DNA of 52,950 bases from Betaproteobacteria bacterium. Lineage in GTDB: Bacteria; Pseudomonadota; Gammaproteobacteria; Burkholderiales; SG8-39. How positions within the stretch are numbered: position 1 is the first letter of the stretch; the number at the start of each line of letters is the position of its first letter. The notes below the pieces were generated by a model that searched no databases, had not been told where the DNA came from, and worked only from the letters and a program-made list of their open reading frames with translations. A program made the position numbers and the translations under genes. Of the stretch, positions 35,889-44,493 are shown in pieces. The stretch is from assembly GCA_947482825.1 (NCBI GenBank), contig CANKMT010000030.1:1-52950 (forward strand), in the 5' to 3' direction.

Positions 35889-36349
35889 CGTCCTGCTCCG
35901 GTGAGGCCTGGAAGCGGCGGGGATTCGGTGCGCGCATCCATGGTCAGTTTGCGCAGCGCGAATTTCCATTCGCCGCCGACTGCGACGATCGTGTCATCGT
36001 AGACGCCCGCGCCGGCGAGCACCGGAAGCTTGCCGGTTTCGCCGTTGTAGGCGTGCAGGTAGCACCACCCATGGACGCTTCCGTCGGGGCGCTTCCTGAG
36101 GAGCAAACCGCTGTTCCAGTGACGCCGATAGCGGCCGTTGCGGCTCTCGACGTCCTTGCGCTTGTATACGACCAGGTCCTTGTAGCCCTTGATCACCAGC
36201 TTGCGCGTGACCTGGTCCATGACGCCGTCCTCGGTGAAGCACGATGCGTAGCCTTCCGCATCGCCGGAGTCGCTGCAAAGATTGTAGTAGGCATAGAGAC
36301 TCGAGATCTCGACCCACTCGCTTGCGGTCAGGCCCGTTTGGCTGCTCAT
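35885..36349 (-). CDS. SnoaL/NTF2-like protein
   Basis: 154 residues of the NTF2-like alpha+beta barrel family. The N-terminal helices (ASEWVEISSLYAYYNLCSDS) are followed by GDAEGYASCFTEDGVMD, the usual ring-hydroxylating-dioxygenase-beta/SnoaL pattern, and a strand-rich C-terminus (GEWKFALRKLTMD). The start may be ATG 36349 or GTG 36355. It is first in the amidase-dioxygenase-CoA-transferase operon and divergent from tctCBA. Its role, isomerase, dehydratase or stabilising partner, is not known. Confidence 0.78.
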   Translation of the reverse strand: MSSQTGLTASEWVEISSLYAYYNLCSDSGDAEGYASCFTEDGVMDQVTRKLVIKGYKDLVVYKRKDVESRNGRYRRHWNSGLLLRKRPDGSVHGWCYLHAYNGETGKLPVLAGAGVYDDTIVAVGGEWKFALRKLTMDARTESPPLPGLTGAGR

Positions 36350-36541
36350 CGGCACTCACTCCGGAACATGGAAGGGCAATGTTAGTTGGAATGAACCAGC
36401 ATCACGTTCCGCATATCAATCCATTCAGCAGCAGCACCTTCCTTGTGGCTACCCTGCGTAGGCCCGCGAAATTTTTGCTGATATGCTGGTTCGGCTATTT
36501 CGCAGCGCCAACTTCAGCACTGCCAGCGAAGGAGGTTTCCC

Positions 36542-37522
36542 GTGAGGATCACTACAAGCACCCTGGCCGCCGCGATGTCGATTTTCGTCGGCGCCCTGAT
36601 TTCGGTTTCGGCATGGAGCGACGAATACCCCAGCCGGCCTGTGTCCCTGGTGATTCCCTATGGGGCCGGCGGCGCGTTCGACATTACGGCCCGCCTGCTG
36701 GCGTCGGTCTCGCAGAAGCATCTGGGACAACAGCTCGTGCCCACGCTCAAACCCGGGGGCGGGGCAACCATCGGGACCGCTTTCGTCGCACGCGCCAAGC
36801 CCGACGGCTACACGCTTGTCTATGCAGCCAACAGTTCGCTCACCGTCGCGCCGCTGCTCGAGGACCCCGGATACACCAAGGACGATTTCATTCCGATAGC
36901 GAAGATCACGCACCTGACCTATGTGATCGCGGTTCGCGCTGACAAGCCTTGGAAGACGCTCAACGACCTGCTTGTGCATATCCGCAACAATCCGAAGAAC
37001 GTCGTTTTCGGCGCCACCGGGATCCCGGGCCTGAGCACGATAGGGCATTCGATATTGCTCAAGACTGCCGGCATCGCCACCGCGCCGCCCATGGTCCCCT
37101 TCAAAGGCGTCGGCGAGCAGGTCCTGTCAGTATTGAAGGGCGATACCGACTACATGATCCAGATCTACCTTGGCGTCCTCCCCCAGATTCGCGCCAAGGA
37201 ACTTCGCGTGCTCGCGGTCCTCGACGATGCACGCTCGCCGTTGATGCCCGAGGTGCCCACGGCCAAGGAACTCGGCTTCAACATCGCGCTGAACATGTGG
37301 TTGAGCGTCCTCGCGCCGAAGGGAACGCCGGAACCGGTTCTGGACAAACTGTCAGTCGCGGTCGCGAAAATGGTCAAGGATCCCGCGTTCGTCGAGGCGA
37401 TGGCCAAGGTCGACTCGCCCATCCTTTACCAGGATCGGCGCACGTTCCAGGCTTTCTGGAACGAGGAGTACAAGGCCTACGCAAACCTGATCGAGCAGGA
37501 AGGCCTGCGCAAGAAAAAGTAG
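36542..37522 (+). CDS. tctC: Tripartite tricarboxylate transporter receptor TctC
   Basis: 326 residues from a GTG start with a strong AAGGAGG seven bases upstream. The signal peptide is MRITTSTLAAAMSIFVGALI then SVSAWS. Bug landmarks: YPSRPVSLVIPYGAGGAFD, DGYTLVYAAN, PMVPFKGVGE. It is the only receptor here that is followed by its own membrane subunits (TctB 32 bases downstream, then TctA), forming a secondary carboxylate uptake system. The 186-base region shared with the divergent NTF2-like gene probably holds both promoters. Confidence 0.92.
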   Translation: MRITTSTLAAAMSIFVGALISVSAWSDEYPSRPVSLVIPYGAGGAFDITARLLASVSQKHLGQQLVPTLKPGGGATIGTAFVARAKPDGYTLVYAANSSLTVAPLLEDPGYTKDDFIPIAKITHLTYVIAVRADKPWKTLNDLLVHIRNNPKNVVFGATGIPGLSTIGHSILLKTAGIATAPPMVPFKGVGEQVLSVLKGDTDYMIQIYLGVLPQIRAKELRVLAVLDDARSPLMPEVPTAKELGFNIALNMWLSVLAPKGTPEPVLDKLSVAVAKMVKDPAFVEAMAKVDSPILYQDRRTFQAFWNEEYKAYANLIEQEGLRKKK

Positions 37523-37554
37523 CTGCGGACCGACGAGCCGGAGGCTGAACAGAC

Positions 37555-38007
37555 ATGCGGCGTTGGGATCGGATCGCCAGCGTGGTGGTTCTCGCATTCG
37601 GCGGAATCGTCGCCTTCGCGGCCCTCAAGATGGATCTTGGCAGCCTGAACCAGCCGGGGCCGGGTTTCCTTCCTTCGGGCGGCGCCTGCCTTCTCGCAGT
37701 GCTGTCGCTGGTTTACGTGGTGTTGAGTTTCAGGCGCGCGCCGGATGGCGAAGAAAGCCCGTGGCCGAAACGACACGGCGCCAGGCTGATCGCCGTCGTC
37801 GCGAGCCTGGCCTTGTACTGCGCCGCGCTTTCGAGCGCGGGGTACATCCCGGCCACTTTCGTCCTGATGGTCATCCTGTTCCTCGTCGCCGACCCGGGAA
37901 AGTGGCACGCCGCGCTCGTCAAGGCGGCGCTGAGCACCGCAATTACGTACCTCGTGTTCGAAAAGCTCCTGATGGTCCAGTTTCCTGCCGGGCTCCTGGG
38001 GGCCTGA
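37555..38007 (+). CDS. tctB: Tripartite tricarboxylate transporter small membrane subunit TctB
   Basis: 150 residues with about four predicted membrane segments: WDRIASVVVLAFGGIVAFA, the GFLPSGGACLLAVLSLVYVV region, LIAVVASLALYCAALS, and a final segment near ITYLVFEKLL. The PGPGFLP motif after the first helix is typical of TctB. It forms the small integral subunit with TctA. It follows tctC by 32 bases and precedes tctA by seven. Confidence 0.9.
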   Translation: MRRWDRIASVVVLAFGGIVAFAALKMDLGSLNQPGPGFLPSGGACLLAVLSLVYVVLSFRRAPDGEESPWPKRHGARLIAVVASLALYCAALSSAGYIPATFVLMVILFLVADPGKWHAALVKAALSTAITYLVFEKLLMVQFPAGLLGA

Positions 38008-38014
38008 CCGCGCG

Positions 38015-39517
38015 ATGGACCTGCTCCAGCACCTCGCCAGCGGCTTCCAGGTCAGCCTCTTGCCGATCAACCTCCTTTATTGCTTCCTGGGGGTGTTGCT
38101 CGGGACCTTGATCGGCGTGCTGCCAGGAATCGGGCCGACCGCCGCGATCGCGCTCTTGCTGCCGATTACATTCCATGTGCCTGCGGTCTCCACGATCATC
38201 CTCCTGGCAGGCATCTACTACGGCGCGATGTACGGCGGATCCACAACATCGATCCTGGTGAACATTCCCGGCGAGGCGGCCTCGGTCGTGACCTGCATCG
38301 ACGGCTACCAGATGGCCCGCCAGGGCCGGGCCGGCCCAGCCCTCGGGATCTCCGCTTTCGGGTCCTTCATCGGCGGGACGCTGGCGCTCGTCGGACTGAT
38401 GTTCGCCGCGCCCGCGATGGCACGGTTCGCGCGGGAGTTCGGGGCGCCTGAGTACACCGGACTGGTTTGCCTCGGACTGAGCCTGCTCATCTACCTGGGC
38501 GGTGGGTCGATCATCAAATCACTGATCTCTGCATTGATCGGCCTGGCCTTGAGTTTCGTCGGCCAGGACATGTTTACCGGCCAGGACCGGTTCACGCTCG
38601 GGATGCGCGAACTCAAGGACGGCATCGGCCTCGTGCCGATGTTCATGGGCCTCTTTGGAATCTCGGAAGTCCTCATCAACCTGGAGAAGACGATCGCCCG
38701 CGAAGTCTTCGCCACTAAGATCCGGCAACTGCTTCCGTCCCGGGAGGACTGGGGGCGCGCGTTTCCGGCAATGCTCAGGGGAACCGGCATCGGGTTCCTG
38801 CTCGGAGTGATTCCGGGCGGCTCGGCTGTCATCGCTTCTTTTGCATCGTACGCGCTCGAGAAGAAACTCTCCAGCCAACCCGAACGGTTTGGATCGGGCG
38901 CCATCGAAGGGGTTGCGGGACCGGAGACGGCCAACAATGCCGCCGCAACCGGCGCTTTCATTCCGCTTTTTGCGTTGGGAATTCCGTCCAACGCGACAAC
39001 CGCCATCCTGCTCGGCGCACTGATGTTGCATGGCGTGCGCCCGGGTCCGATGCTCATGGAGCAACAAGCGGGATTGTTCTGGGGGATCGTCGCCAGCATG
39101 TATGTCGGCAACGTCATCCTGCTGATCCTGAACCTTCCGCTCATCGGCCTCTGGGTAAAGATCCTGAAGGTGCCGTACAAGACCCTGTTTCCCCTGATCC
39201 TGCTTTTCTGCGTGATCGGGGCCTACAGCGTCGAGGGAAGCGTGTTCGACGTCGGGGTCATGCTTGCCTTCGGGGTAGTCGGGTACGTACTCAGGAAGAT
39301 GGGATTCGAAGGCGCGCCGTTGGTTCTCGCCTTCATCCTCGGGCCGATGCTCGAGAACTCCCTGAGGCAATCGCTGATCATCTCCCACGGTAGCTTTCTG
39401 ATCTTCGTCCAGCGGCCGATTGCCGCGGCCTGCCTGCTGGCTACAGTCATCCTGTTCCTGACCGCGCTCGTTCCGTTTGTCCGCAGGAAGCGGGAACTTC
39501 TTGCCGATGAGGCATAA
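38015..39517 (+). CDS. tctA: Tripartite tricarboxylate transporter large membrane subunit TctA
   Basis: 500 residues, about twelve hydrophobic segments. The family signatures are LLGTLIGVLPGIGPTAAIAL, YYGAMYGGSTTSILVNIPGE and the second-half repeat GVIPGGSAVIASFASYALEK with PETANNAAATGAFIPLFALG. It is the ion-coupled channel that moves the TctC-bound carboxylate inward. As the only TctA in the window it is a possible partner for the seven other intact Bug receptors; that is inference. Confidence 0.95.
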   Translation: MDLLQHLASGFQVSLLPINLLYCFLGVLLGTLIGVLPGIGPTAAIALLLPITFHVPAVSTIILLAGIYYGAMYGGSTTSILVNIPGEAASVVTCIDGYQMARQGRAGPALGISAFGSFIGGTLALVGLMFAAPAMARFAREFGAPEYTGLVCLGLSLLIYLGGGSIIKSLISALIGLALSFVGQDMFTGQDRFTLGMRELKDGIGLVPMFMGLFGISEVLINLEKTIAREVFATKIRQLLPSREDWGRAFPAMLRGTGIGFLLGVIPGGSAVIASFASYALEKKLSSQPERFGSGAIEGVAGPETANNAAATGAFIPLFALGIPSNATTAILLGALMLHGVRPGPMLMEQQAGLFWGIVASMYVGNVILLILNLPLIGLWVKILKVPYKTLFPLILLFCVIGAYSVEGSVFDVGVMLAFGVVGYVLRKMGFEGAPLVLAFILGPMLENSLRQSLIISHGSFLIFVQRPIAAACLLATVILFLTALVPFVRRKRELLADEA

Positions 39518-39586
39518 AGGTTCAACCGTCAATTTCGGCGCAAACGTCGTTTGACACGGCAAACGCGCCCATGGGCTAATTTGCCC

Positions 39587-40309
39587 ATGTACACGCCCCG
39601 CTACGGGCATCGCCTTCGCATTGGGCTGATGATCCCCTGTCGCAACACGGTGCTCGAACCCGACGCGGCAGCCCTGCTGCCCGAAGGCGTCTCGATGCAT
39701 GTCACGCGCATGCCCACGCTTGGCGCGACCCGGGCTGATCTCGTGAACCAGTTCGAGCGCCTCGAAGAGTCGGCGCAGCTGCTGGCCGCGGCAGGCGTAG
39801 GCCTGGTCGGTTTTCACTGCACGGCCGCGGCCACGATCGATCCGTCAATCGGCACCGACGTCGCCACGCATCTCGGGAAACGCTGCGGCCTGCCAGCGGT
39901 GGCGACTTCGCAGGCCCTGCTCGCGGCGCTCGCAGCTTTCGCGGCGCGGCGCATTGTGCTCGTCACGCCGTACGTGCAATCGGTCAACGACCACGAAGTC
40001 GAGTTCTTCGCGGGCCACGGGGTGAAGGTAATCCGCGAAATCGGGCTGGGCGAAAAGGACGCCAGGGGCATGGAGAGCATCGAGCCCGAGGAATGGATAC
40101 GCCAGGCGCTGGGCGCGCGGCACGCGCAGGCCGACGCTTACGTGCTGAGTTGCGCTAACATCCGAGTGGCCGCCATCATCGACGAACTGGAAAAGCGCCT
40201 CGAGGCGCCGGTCATCACCAGCAACCAGGCGATGCTCTGGCATTGCCTGCGCAGCGCTCGAATCGACGACGCCGTGCCGGGCTACGGCGCACTGCTTGAG
40301 AAGCACTAG
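39587..40309 (+). CDS. Maleate isomerase / arylmalonate decarboxylase-family protein
   Basis: 240 residues from ATG 39587. The family has two catalytic cysteines, one per lobe: C78 (GFHCTAAATI) and C189 (LSCANIR), as in maleate cis-trans isomerase. The N-terminal CRNTVLEPD supplies the conserved Asn-Thr and Glu. Isomerisation of a cis-dicarboxylate fits the flanking carboxylate transporters. No ribosome site is visible, and the start codon lies in the right arm of a small hairpin (39570-39589). It is 69 bases downstream of tctA and 19 upstream of a Bug receptor. Confidence 0.82.
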   Translation: MYTPRYGHRLRIGLMIPCRNTVLEPDAAALLPEGVSMHVTRMPTLGATRADLVNQFERLEESAQLLAAAGVGLVGFHCTAAATIDPSIGTDVATHLGKRCGLPAVATSQALLAALAAFAARRIVLVTPYVQSVNDHEVEFFAGHGVKVIREIGLGEKDARGMESIEPEEWIRQALGARHAQADAYVLSCANIRVAAIIDELEKRLEAPVITSNQAMLWHCLRSARIDDAVPGYGALLEKH

Positions 40310-40328
40310 AAGAAATCGAGGAGACAAG

Positions 40329-41294
40329 ATGCTGAATTCGATGCGCGCACTGGCAATTGCATTGACGATGGCGGGAACTGCCGTTTCGGCCTGGGCGCAA
40401 CCGTATCCCAATCGGCCGATCAAGCTCGTCGTGCCTTATGCCACCGGCGGTGGCGTCGATATCGTCGCGCGCTCGGTAGCCGAAGGACTGAGAAAGCTGC
40501 TCCCGCAGCCGATCGTGGTGGAAAACCGGCCGGGCGCCGGCGGCAACGTGGCCTTCGCCTTTGTCGCGAAGTCCGATCCCGACGGATACACGATCCTGAT
40601 GGGCGCGAACGCGATCGTGGTGAACAGGTTCCTGTATACGACGCTTCCTTACGACCCGCGCGAACTCACCCCTCTGGCCCTTGTGGGCACCGTGCCCATG
40701 GTGTTGCTCGCCACGCAGTCGTTCCCCGCGACCAATGCGCGCGAGGCCGTGGCCTTGATGAAAGCCAAGCCGGGCGCGTTCAATTTTGGCTCGGGTGGCC
40801 GTGGTACCGCCGAGCACCTCGCGTATGAGCTGCTCAAGAGCCGCACGGGTGTCGATGCGGTCCACGTGCCTTACAAGGGCGGCGCGGCCGTGCTCACCGA
40901 TCTCATCGCCGGGCAGGTGCAGCTGATGTTCACCAACCAGCTCGCCGCCATGCCCTACCTCAAATCCGGCCAGCTCAAGGGTCTCGGGTTGACCGGGGCC
41001 GAGCGCTCGCCCCAGTTGCCCCAGCTGCCCACGATGATCGAGCAGGACGTGCCCGATTTCGTGATGACTGTGTGGTGGGGTGTGCTGGGGCCAACAGGCA
41101 TTCCCCGGCCCGTGATGGCGCAGATCAACCAGGCGGTCAACGCAGCATTGGCCACGCCCGAGCTGAAGGCCCGGCTCGAATCCCTCGGCGCGCAACCGCG
41201 GCCCGGCACGCCCGAATCCTTCGCCGATTTCCTCGCGAAAGAATCGGCCATCTGGAGCGCGGTGATCCAGGCGGCCAAGATCACGGCCGAGTGA
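40329..41294 (+). CDS. Bug/TctC-family periplasmic substrate-binding protein
   Basis: 321 residues from ATG 40329 with GAGGAG upstream. The signal peptide is MLNSMRALAIALTMAGTAVSAWA. Landmarks: YPNRPIKLVVPYATGGGVD, VVENRPGAGGN, DGYTILMGAN, VHVPYKGGAA. Its stop overlaps the GTG of the flavin reductase gene (GTGA), so receptor and enzyme are translationally coupled. This suggests the ligand is the enzyme's substrate or precursor. Confidence 0.9.
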   Translation: MLNSMRALAIALTMAGTAVSAWAQPYPNRPIKLVVPYATGGGVDIVARSVAEGLRKLLPQPIVVENRPGAGGNVAFAFVAKSDPDGYTILMGANAIVVNRFLYTTLPYDPRELTPLALVGTVPMVLLATQSFPATNAREAVALMKAKPGAFNFGSGGRGTAEHLAYELLKSRTGVDAVHVPYKGGAAVLTDLIAGQVQLMFTNQLAAMPYLKSGQLKGLGLTGAERSPQLPQLPTMIEQDVPDFVMTVWWGVLGPTGIPRPVMAQINQAVNAALATPELKARLESLGAQPRPGTPESFADFLAKESAIWSAVIQAAKITAE

Positions 41295-43273
41295 ACTCGC
41301 CGCCCAGTCCGCTCGCCGAGCCTTTCGTCCTCGCCGGCCGGCGGCTGCGCAACCGCATCGTGCATGCGTCGATGACGACGCTCGCGGCGCGCAATTTCGC
41401 AGTGATGCCTGCGCAGATCCAATACCACGCCAACCGTGCGGCGGGCGGAGCCGCGATGACGATCACCGAACCGCTCAACATGGCGCGCGAGCAGGATGTC
41501 CCGCACAAGAGCCGCGTGTGGAACGACGACAACCTCGACGGCCTCGAGCGCTGGGCCGAAGCGGTCGAATCGCGCGACTGCCGCCTGCTCGGCCAGATCC
41601 AGGATCCCGGCCGCGCCCGCCACCACGCGGGGCGGCATGCAAATGCGGTCGGGCCCTCGGCGCTGCCGGACGACATGAGCTGGACCATGCCGCGAGCGCT
41701 CTCGACGGCGGAAATCCGCGGCTACGTCGACGGCTTCGCAAATTCCTGCCTGCGCCTGCTGCGCTGCGGCTGGAGCGGCGTGGAGGTCTCCTGCGGGCAC
41801 GGCCACCTCTTCCACCAGTTCCTCTCGCCGTGGTCGAACATCCGCACGGACGATTACGGCGGCGACTGGCCGGGGCGCACGCGCTTTGTCGCCGAGGTCG
41901 TCGCGGCGATCCGCGCTTTGTGCGGGCGCGGCTTCATCATCGGCCTCAAGCTCCCCGGCGACGATGGAGTGCGCGGCGGCATCGGCCCGGCCGAGGCCGC
42001 GATCATCGCCCCGCTCCTCACCCGCTCGGGCGAGGTCGACTACGTGTGCTTCGCGCAAGGCACGCACGGGCGATCGCTGGAGATGCACGTGCCCGATCGC
42101 TACGGCCCGCGCATGCCCTACATGCCGATGCTGCGCGAACTGCGCAAGTCGATTCCCGGCGTGCCGCTGATGGCGCTGGGCCGCATCACCGACCCGGCCG
42201 AAGCCGAAGGCATCGTTGCGCGCGGCGAGGCCGAGCTCATCGGATTGGGCCGCGCACTGGTGGCCGACCCGGCGTGGTGGAACAAGGCCTCGGCCGGCCG
42301 GACGCACGACATCCGCTATTGCGTCTCGTGCAACTCGTGCTGGGACACGATCATCACCCAACATGCGCCGATTGCCTGCGTCAACAACCCGCGCGTATTC
42401 CAGCCCGACGAAACGGACTGGTGGCCGCCACCGGCAGAAAAAAGGCGCCGCGTCGTGGTAGTCGGCGCAGGCGTCGCGGGGCTGGAAGCTGCGTGGATCG
42501 CAGGCGCCCGCGGGCACGACGTCACTGTGTTCTGCGCCTCGGGCGAAGTGGGCGGCAAGGCGCGGCTGCGAACCCATTTCCCGGGCGGCGAGGAAGTCAG
42601 CAGCGTGTACGACTACCAGCACGCCGCGTCGTTGCGCGCAGGCGTGCGCTTCGAGTTCGGCAAGCGGGCAACGCCCGGGGACGTACTTGCGTTGCGTCCC
42701 GACGCGGTGGTGCTCGCCACCGGCGCGTCGATGGTCGCGCCGGCTTGGCTGCCCGTGGACGTGCGCGAGACCGGCTACGTGAAGGACCTGCGCACTGCGA
42801 TGGCGGAAATCGTTGGCGTGACCGCGCGCCAGCCGGGCACCGCGGTCGTCTACGACATGGACCATACCGACGGCACCTACGCGGCCGCCGAACACCTGCG
42901 CAAGCTGTTCGACCGAGTGGTCATCGTAACGCCGCGCAGTTCGATCGCGTGGGACGTTTCCCTCGTCGCGCGCCAAGGCATCGAACGGCGGATGGCCGAG
43001 CAAGGAATCGAGGGACGGTTCCTGGCCGAGCCGCGCTGGAGCGAGGCCTGCGAGAATGGCGGCCTCGAAGTGGTGAATGTTTACACCGACAAGACCGAGT
43101 TGATCGGAAATCTCGCGTTCCTCGCGTATTCGACCCCGCGCGCACGCGAGGACGCGCTCGCGGCGCCCCTGCGCGCGGCCGGCATCGAAATCCACTTCGT
43201 TGGCGACTGCGCCTCGGCCCGCGATCTGCTCGCGGCCACTGCGGAAGGGCATGCGGTGGGCAATCTCGTTTGA
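41291..43273 (+). CDS. Old-yellow-enzyme-type flavin/FeS/FAD reductase (2,4-dienoyl-CoA reductase / TMADH family)
   Basis: 660 residues from GTG 41291. Residues 1-360 are an FMN TIM barrel (GHLFHQFLSPWSNIRTDDYGG; ALGRITDP). The 4Fe-4S cysteines C344, C347, C350 and C363 have the same spacing as in trimethylamine dehydrogenase (345/348/351/364). From about 388 an FAD/NAD domain starts with VVGAGVAGLEA (392-397 glycines). It would pass electrons from NAD(P)H to reduce a C=C bond, or run as a dehydrogenase on an amine. Coupling to the Bug gene (GTGA) links it to an imported carboxylate. Confidence 0.9.
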   Translation: MNSPPSPLAEPFVLAGRRLRNRIVHASMTTLAARNFAVMPAQIQYHANRAAGGAAMTITEPLNMAREQDVPHKSRVWNDDNLDGLERWAEAVESRDCRLLGQIQDPGRARHHAGRHANAVGPSALPDDMSWTMPRALSTAEIRGYVDGFANSCLRLLRCGWSGVEVSCGHGHLFHQFLSPWSNIRTDDYGGDWPGRTRFVAEVVAAIRALCGRGFIIGLKLPGDDGVRGGIGPAEAAIIAPLLTRSGEVDYVCFAQGTHGRSLEMHVPDRYGPRMPYMPMLRELRKSIPGVPLMALGRITDPAEAEGIVARGEAELIGLGRALVADPAWWNKASAGRTHDIRYCVSCNSCWDTIITQHAPIACVNNPRVFQPDETDWWPPPAEKRRRVVVVGAGVAGLEAAWIAGARGHDVTVFCASGEVGGKARLRTHFPGGEEVSSVYDYQHAASLRAGVRFEFGKRATPGDVLALRPDAVVLATGASMVAPAWLPVDVRETGYVKDLRTAMAEIVGVTARQPGTAVVYDMDHTDGTYAAAEHLRKLFDRVVIVTPRSSIAWDVSLVARQGIERRMAEQGIEGRFLAEPRWSEACENGGLEVVNVYTDKTELIGNLAFLAYSTPRAREDALAAPLRAAGIEIHFVGDCASARDLLAATAEGHAVGNLV

Positions 43274-43356
43274 TGGGGCCGGTGCGGTAGCAGACCAGAC
43301 CAGTCCGGATCGTGTAATGTTCGCGGCAGACTCAACTACTCTATTGGGACACGATC

Positions 43357-44394
43357 ATGCCCGACCTGCGCCTCGGCCTTCTCCTGGGCTACTCCCGCGG
43401 CACGATGACGATCGACCGCGAACTGATCCTCGAAGCCGAGCGCCTGGGCTTCTATTCGGTATGGACCGCCGAAGCGTACGGGTCGGACGCCGTGTCGCCC
43501 CTGGCCTACATCGCCGCGTTCACCTCGAAGATCCGCCTGGGCACCGCGATCATCCAGATGCCGGCGCGCACGCCGGCGGCGACCGCAATGGCGGCGATGA
43601 CGATCGATGCCCTTTCGGGTGGCCGTTTCATCCTCGGCCTGGGTCCGTCCGGTCCACAGGTGATCGAAGGCTGGTACGGCGTTCCCTACGGCAAGCCCCT
43701 CACCCGCACGCGGGAGTACGTCTCGATCATCCGCACCATCCTCGCACGCGAGGTGCCGCTCGATTTCAAGGGCGAGATCTACGACATCCCCTACCGCGGA
43801 CCCAAAGCCACGGGACTGGGCAAGCCGCTGAAGAGCATCCTGCATGGGCGCAAGGCCATGGAGATCTACACCGCTTCGATCGGCGCCGCGGGCATCGAAT
43901 GCAGCGCCGAGGTGGCCGATGGCCTGATCCCGGTATGGATGAACCCGGAACGCTTCGACCTGCTGGCCCCGCACCTTGAGACGGGATTCAAGAAAGCCGG
44001 CAACGGCAAGAGCCTGGCCAATTTCGACGTCGCGCCTTTTGTGACCTGCGTGGTCGGCGATGATCTCGAAAAATGCCGCAAGCCGATCAAGGAAAACCTG
44101 GCCCTCTATATCGGCGGCATGGGCGCGCGCGGCAAGAATTTCTACAACGACTACGCCAAGCGCCTCGGCTACGAGGAAGCGGCCGTCAAGATCCAGGACC
44201 TGTTCCTCGCCGGCAAGAAAGCCGAGGCCGAAGCCGCGGTGCCGGACCAACTGGTCGATGACGTGGCGCTGGTCGGCGACAAGGCGCGCATTCGCGACCG
44301 GCTCGAAGCATGGAAAGCCTCGCCGATCCGTACGCTCCTCATCGGCACCAAGCAGCCCGAAGCGCTACGCGTGCTGGCCGACCTCGCCTTATAG
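43357..44394 (+). CDS. Luciferase-like monooxygenase (LLM) class flavin-dependent oxidoreductase
   Basis: 345 residues of the bacterial-luciferase-like TIM barrel, FMN or F420 type. Signatures: [45 protein letters not shown], and the [23 protein letters not shown] loop that binds the flavin. The upstream neighbour is a flavin reductase, 83 bases away, which could supply reduced flavin or act next in the pathway. In a betaproteobacterium, FMN is the more likely cofactor. The substrate is unknown. Confidence 0.88.
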   Translation: MPDLRLGLLLGYSRGTMTIDRELILEAERLGFYSVWTAEAYGSDAVSPLAYIAAFTSKIRLGTAIIQMPARTPAATAMAAMTIDALSGGRFILGLGPSGPQVIEGWYGVPYGKPLTRTREYVSIIRTILAREVPLDFKGEIYDIPYRGPKATGLGKPLKSILHGRKAMEIYTASIGAAGIECSAEVADGLIPVWMNPERFDLLAPHLETGFKKAGNGKSLANFDVAPFVTCVVGDDLEKCRKPIKENLALYIGGMGARGKNFYNDYAKRLGYEEAAVKIQDLFLAGKKAEAEAAVPDQLVDDVALVGDKARIRDRLEAWKASPIRTLLIGTKQPEALRVLADLAL

Positions 44395-44433
44395 ATAAAA
44401 GAAGCCTCCGTGAAAATGTCAGGAAGTTTCCCC

Positions 44434-44458
44434 AAACCCCAATAACCGCGCGGGGTTT
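44434..44458. terminator. Hairpin between convergent genes
   Basis: AAACCCC (44434-44440) and GGGGTTT (44452-44458) form a perfect 7-bp stem with an 11-base loop. It lies in the 99-base gap between the convergent LLM and HtrA-like genes. It probably stops transcription in both directions; the A/T ends of the stem would give short U tracts. Confidence 0.5.
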
Positions 44459-44493
44459 GCTCTAACGAATGTCAGTAGCGAATTGCCCTCCCC

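Noticed and set aside
36356..36541. Search for promoters in the tctC upstream region
   Set aside because: TATGCT is visible as a possible -10 sequence, but no -35 at proper spacing was convincing.
43274..43356. Possible small gene between the flavin reductase and the LLM gene
   Set aside because: Only 83 bases, with no start/ribosome-site combination and no coding bias.
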